Of a stretch of DNA of 64,000 bases, positions 60,795 through 64,000 are shown piece by piece. The stretch comes from Rhyzopertha dominica. Taxonomy: Eukaryota; Arthropoda; Insecta; Coleoptera; Bostrichidae. A model generated the notes under the pieces. That model did not search any database and was not told the DNA's origin. It saw only the letters and a program-made list of their open reading frames with translations. The stretch is from contig QCXZ01000064.1 in assembly GCA_025024175.1 (NCBI GenBank), positions 16,306,001 to 16,370,000 on the forward strand, given 5' to 3'. Numbering within the stretch: position 1 is the stretch's first letter; each line of letters starts with the position of its first letter. The position numbers and the translations under genes were made by a program.

Positions 60795-61460
60795 CAGCTG
60801 AGGGCATATTAGATGGGCGTTCTAGTTCATTTTGGTGTATAGTTCATGCTGAATTAGTTCAATTTTATTGTTCAACATGAACTATAGTTCGAATTGTAAA
60901 TTGCAATGAGAATTACACATTTTATAAAAAAATAAAAGTAACCTATTATGTTCCCAAATGTTTATCAAATTTAATATTGTTTTTGTATGTTATGTAATTG
61001 TACTACCTACTTTAACTTCTCCTAATACCTATTACTGAAATGCTTAAGGCCATTTCAAAAGTACCAGCAATATTTACGTTGATATAATAATTACATATCT
61101 GGTATATTACTGCTTTATTCCAACATTTTGGTTTGCAACAGAATGTTAAATAAAAATGCCAAACAGCGAAATGGGGACTGCGAGACTGCGATGTCAATGT
61201 ACGTTAGACATTGCGAAGACATAGGTAATTCAGCCGGCCGCACATCGTGCTTCGCGTGACCGTTCACGAAAAGATACATATTCGGTCGTTCTTCCTTCCC
61301 AAAGGTCACTCGCGGTTGCTCAATCGAACTGCGTATCTGTTTCAGTCCAGTATCATACAAGTCTTGCAGCGTTCAAAATGAACTGGTTTATTTTATTCTG
61401 ACGAACTAGATCGTTCAATGTAGCGCAACTGAATAGTACACATCGTTCCTTCCAAGGTAC
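60795..61460. mobile_element. Probable non-autonomous DNA element rich in GTTC/GAAC words
   Basis: Inverted words are shared between the two ends. TCTAGTTC at 60821-60828 pairs with GAACTAGA at 61403-61410. AGTTCATTTTG at 60824-60834 pairs with CAAAATGAACT at 61374-61384. An 11-bp inverted repeat TATAGTTCATG / CATGAACTATA lies at 60838-60886. The middle is GC-richer (GTGACCGTTCACG region, about 61256). Multiple GTTC/GAAC sites near both ends are typical of MITEs with subterminal repeats. Exact ends and target duplication are not resolved, so the limits are approximate. Confidence 0.45.
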
Positions 61461-64000
61461 CTCTATAACTGGAATGTCAACTCTTATATTTATGAATGGA
61501 ATTTGACGTTTCTGACCAAGAGGCAAGTTAAGCTTTTATTAATGGATAATAGATGGCAGCAGGTTCGTTGCGGACTGTCAGAATAGCATCTACGATCTGT
61601 CAAAACTTGTTGTTTTGGTTATGTTATTATGTGTTATACACTATTTTGTTACGTTTTTAATATTGTGTACCCCAGAAAATAATATAATGCAGTGATTATA
61701 CTACAAAGCTTTTCACTTGCTGTGTTGAAAATGTAGGCGGCTAAAAACAAAGTAAATTTACCATATTTACGCTGCCAAAACGTACATACCACATAACTGG
61801 GTATGGAGAGAACATCACTTCGTAAGTTTCTAGTCAGTTAAACCTTATTTTAAACCTATTTAGATAATAATATGTGTTTTTTAGGTTGAGTGTATTGTAT
61901 CTGGGTGATTAGCATGAGAATTTGGCTGGTATATACTGTGTTCTATAATGAATTTGGAAAAAGCAACGACCTGGGAGAGTCAATTCCCTAGTTGATGTTC
62001 TTCAGTATAGAATGGTGCTGTTGAAATGGAGTAATATTTATGATGTGATAGTTATACTACCAGGCAAGTAAGTACAACAGTTGACGTAAAAGCATGCATA
62101 CTGTTGTTAACACGGATCTGATACTCCAAGTGTTGATGAATAGTTAAAAATATGCTGCCATAAGCTTTCTAATATTCTGTAGAACATTAGTAACATTGCC
62201 AAAATCTGTTACGAATCTCACTTTTAATAATAAATGTAAGAGAAGTCACCAACTTGATATGAAATACTTACCATATACATTTGAGGTGAAATGCAAATTA
62301 TACTGCCATTTATTTTGTGCTAATTCTAACAGAGAGTTAAAAGTTACAATTGTGTAGATCTGGTAAATCAACAATTTTGGTTACTTATCTTATTATATTT
62401 AAAAATAATACGAATATACCTATGTTCGAAAAATAAATAAATTTTTTTTGCTTTATTGTTAGGTTCGGTAATTACATTTTAGAGTCGAGGCTAGACATAA
62501 CTGATTTTGATCAGGTGGTTATCCAGCTATTATGTCACAAATAAACGATGTGTCTTATGTTCTTAGTATCATCTGAATAACTATCAGAAATATAAATTCC
62601 TCGACCACTTTAACTACACTGTTTATCTGTAAACTGCATAGAAAATGCAAAAATCTCTTAACTCAAGAATTCTGGTCGATTCCATTTGGAAAAACCGAAG
62701 GATACAGATTTACTTTTCTTGCATTTATTGAACAGTTAGGATATGACCAGTGTTATCTAACGGGATCGAACAGAAAGATATAGGTACCGAATATAGTCTG
62801 CAGTTTCAGAGACAAACAATAAATGGTAACTCTCAAAAGTTGTCAACAACAGTTGTCTATTAATACAATGTTTGCTAAACTAATTTGGATAATTTTGAAT
62901 ACTTCTTTGACTGTGCATGTTCTGACGAACATTTACGTGCCTCTTTCTGGCACGTCAGTGACATTCTTGCTACCAAAAATGTAAATGCAATTTTTTTGAT
63001 AGTTCAGTTTTGTGTATTGCACAGCCTACGAAACCGTGAATTTTTTTCTTTTCAGTGCATTTAAAATATGTTTTTCATTTCTTGTTTCAGATAATCTCCA
63101 ATAATTGTTTCGACTTCCTGAAGAAGAATTATTAGCCCTTGTGATAGAAATATCAAGTGTCCCCTACTTCTTAAAATTATGAATAAATTGCAAGATTCCA
63201 ATCCATTCCCAACTAGTGTCTTCACACAGTCTGGACAATTATGGGATGCTTCAACAGATGGTGAAAGAAGAGAACTGAATCTGTTGGGTATTAGGGAAAC
63301 CAAATCAAGTTCCGGAGGACCTTCAGATTTTTGTAGTGTACCTAAATCTGTATGTTTAAACCAAAATGTTAATATAATAAATGTTAAATTGTAGATGTTT
63401 TGTTTATGTAAATACTGATTATTATTGTATTGTAAAATTACATACCTACTGTATTTGTGTAAGAAATACTTTCAAAATCACTTAAGTGTTCCAAAAAATA
63501 CGGCTTAAAATTTCAGTATTTCAAGTTTTGAATTGCTGTTCTTTATTCAGAAGTTTTTAATTATGGGATACAGTGTGTAAAAATGAAAATTTGTATTCTA
63601 ATTAAATTTTGAAAAGAATATACTGATGCATGTTGTATTTTTATTGTAGGAAATTAGTTAAACATTTGTTGTGTTGTATTTAACTTGAATTTATGTTCAA
63701 CATTATTCTTAGACAAACAGAAGCTACCTATATGCATCAGGAGTTGCTCAATTTAACATTTTCGAGAATAAAAAATAAAGATTATGTCCAAATGTCTACA
63801 TACGAAAAGCTATTTAAATAGAATTGCTCCAAACACCTGTATGAAGTTAAAAGCTCATTTTTGTAATGAAGGTTAATAATAATGGAATAGACAATCACAA
63901 TCACCTAACATTAACTTGCTGTTAAACCATACCCAGGAAATACTGTAGCAATCAAAAGAAGTTAAATTCTTTAATTTGTATGATTTTACACTGTTATCAA
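61461..64000. other. Right-edge region with promoter- and exon-like signals
   Basis: A GC-richer patch at about 61550-61820 includes AGATGGCAGCAGGTTCGTTG and ends in a donor TTC/GTAAGT at 61822. Another donor, CAA/GTAAGT, is at 62068. Strong acceptors with pyrimidine tracts end at 63055 and 63090. AATAAA signals lie at 63768 and 63775. These are in the right order for a small plus-strand transcript, but no reading frame can be followed through them. A hairpin ACGTGCC / GGCACGT lies at 62935-62955. Confidence 0.3.
63091..63394 (+). pseudogene. Possible terminal exon or retrocopy fragment, unidentified protein
   Basis: After an acceptor-like TTGTTTCAG at 63090, one frame reads RLPEEELLALVIEISS. 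A second frame, beginning at 63179 and open to a stop at 63394, contains SVFTQSGQLWDASTDGER and LNLLGIRETK. The two are offset by a frameshift near 63175. The amino-acid usage looks protein-like. The minus strand is also open for 80 codons here (63061-63303), so which strand, if either, is coding is unresolved. I do not recognise the protein. It may be a decayed retrocopy or a real last exon. Confidence 0.25.

Overview
This is AT-rich animal DNA, most likely from an insect with a large, repeat-laden genome. The reasons are the transposon families present (cecropia/mellifera-type mariner, pogo/Tigger, several hAT derivatives, Ty3/gypsy), short A+T-rich intergenic motifs of the TACCTA type, and the lack of bacterial-style gene packing. 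Almost all open frames are under 100 codons and none is an intact, recognisable gene. No rRNA, convincing functional tRNA, CRISPR array or operon is present. I could not assign an order or species.

The window reads as intergenic or deep intronic sequence in which transposable elements have accumulated and decayed. Left third (1-20 kb): a small palindrome at 1.05-1.2 kb; a non-autonomous hAT element (4735-5597) with a near-perfect 8-bp target duplication; a CAA microsatellite (5.8 kb); a foldback element with internal direct repeats (14.12-14.95 kb); a 3-kb block bounded by inverted arms sharing an identical 30-bp core (15.2 and 18.2 kb), holding a frameshifted MADF/Myb-like reading frame; and an 84-bp-armed palindrome (16.7-16.9 kb). 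From about 18.7 to 19.7 kb the base composition and motif content change to something enhancer-like, with paired POU octamers and a SOX site.

Middle (20-43 kb): a complete but dead pogo/Tigger-like transposon with matched termini (20087-22489); a 982-bp foldback with TA target sites (23566-24547); a 36-bp minisatellite (27.8-28.0 kb); an LTR at 28.9-29.4 kb; a second copy of the 16.7-kb palindrome family (30.0-30.3 kb); a mariner transposase remnant (31.05-31.22 kb); two hAT-type elements with related CAGTGGCGGCT termini (34719-35561 and 37944-39101), the first carrying a tRNA-like insert; and a foldback with a tRNA-like core at 42.4-42.6 kb.

Right third (43-64 kb): a CpG-rich patch with a possible first coding exon (43.2-43.4 kb); an A+T-rich block full of TATAAAAC motifs (45.3-46.6 kb); another small palindrome (47.5-47.7 kb); a second LTR of the 28.9-kb family in reverse orientation (50064-50544); a decayed transposon-derived gene (53.0-53.4 kb); a broken Ty3/gypsy Gag-Pol remnant (58.0-59.5 kb); a GTTC/GAAC-rich non-autonomous element (60.8-61.5 kb); and splice-like and polyadenylation-like signals near the right edge (61.5-63.8 kb) that could belong to a real gene. 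The elements do not cooperate in a pathway: the picture is a repeat-rich regulatory desert. The most unusual recurring item is a set of four palindromic loci that share a CTGAAGA - 6-bp stem - 7-nt loop - GAAA(C/T)GT signature resembling a hammerhead-ribozyme core with one extra base. All calls were made by eye, without alignment or database search.
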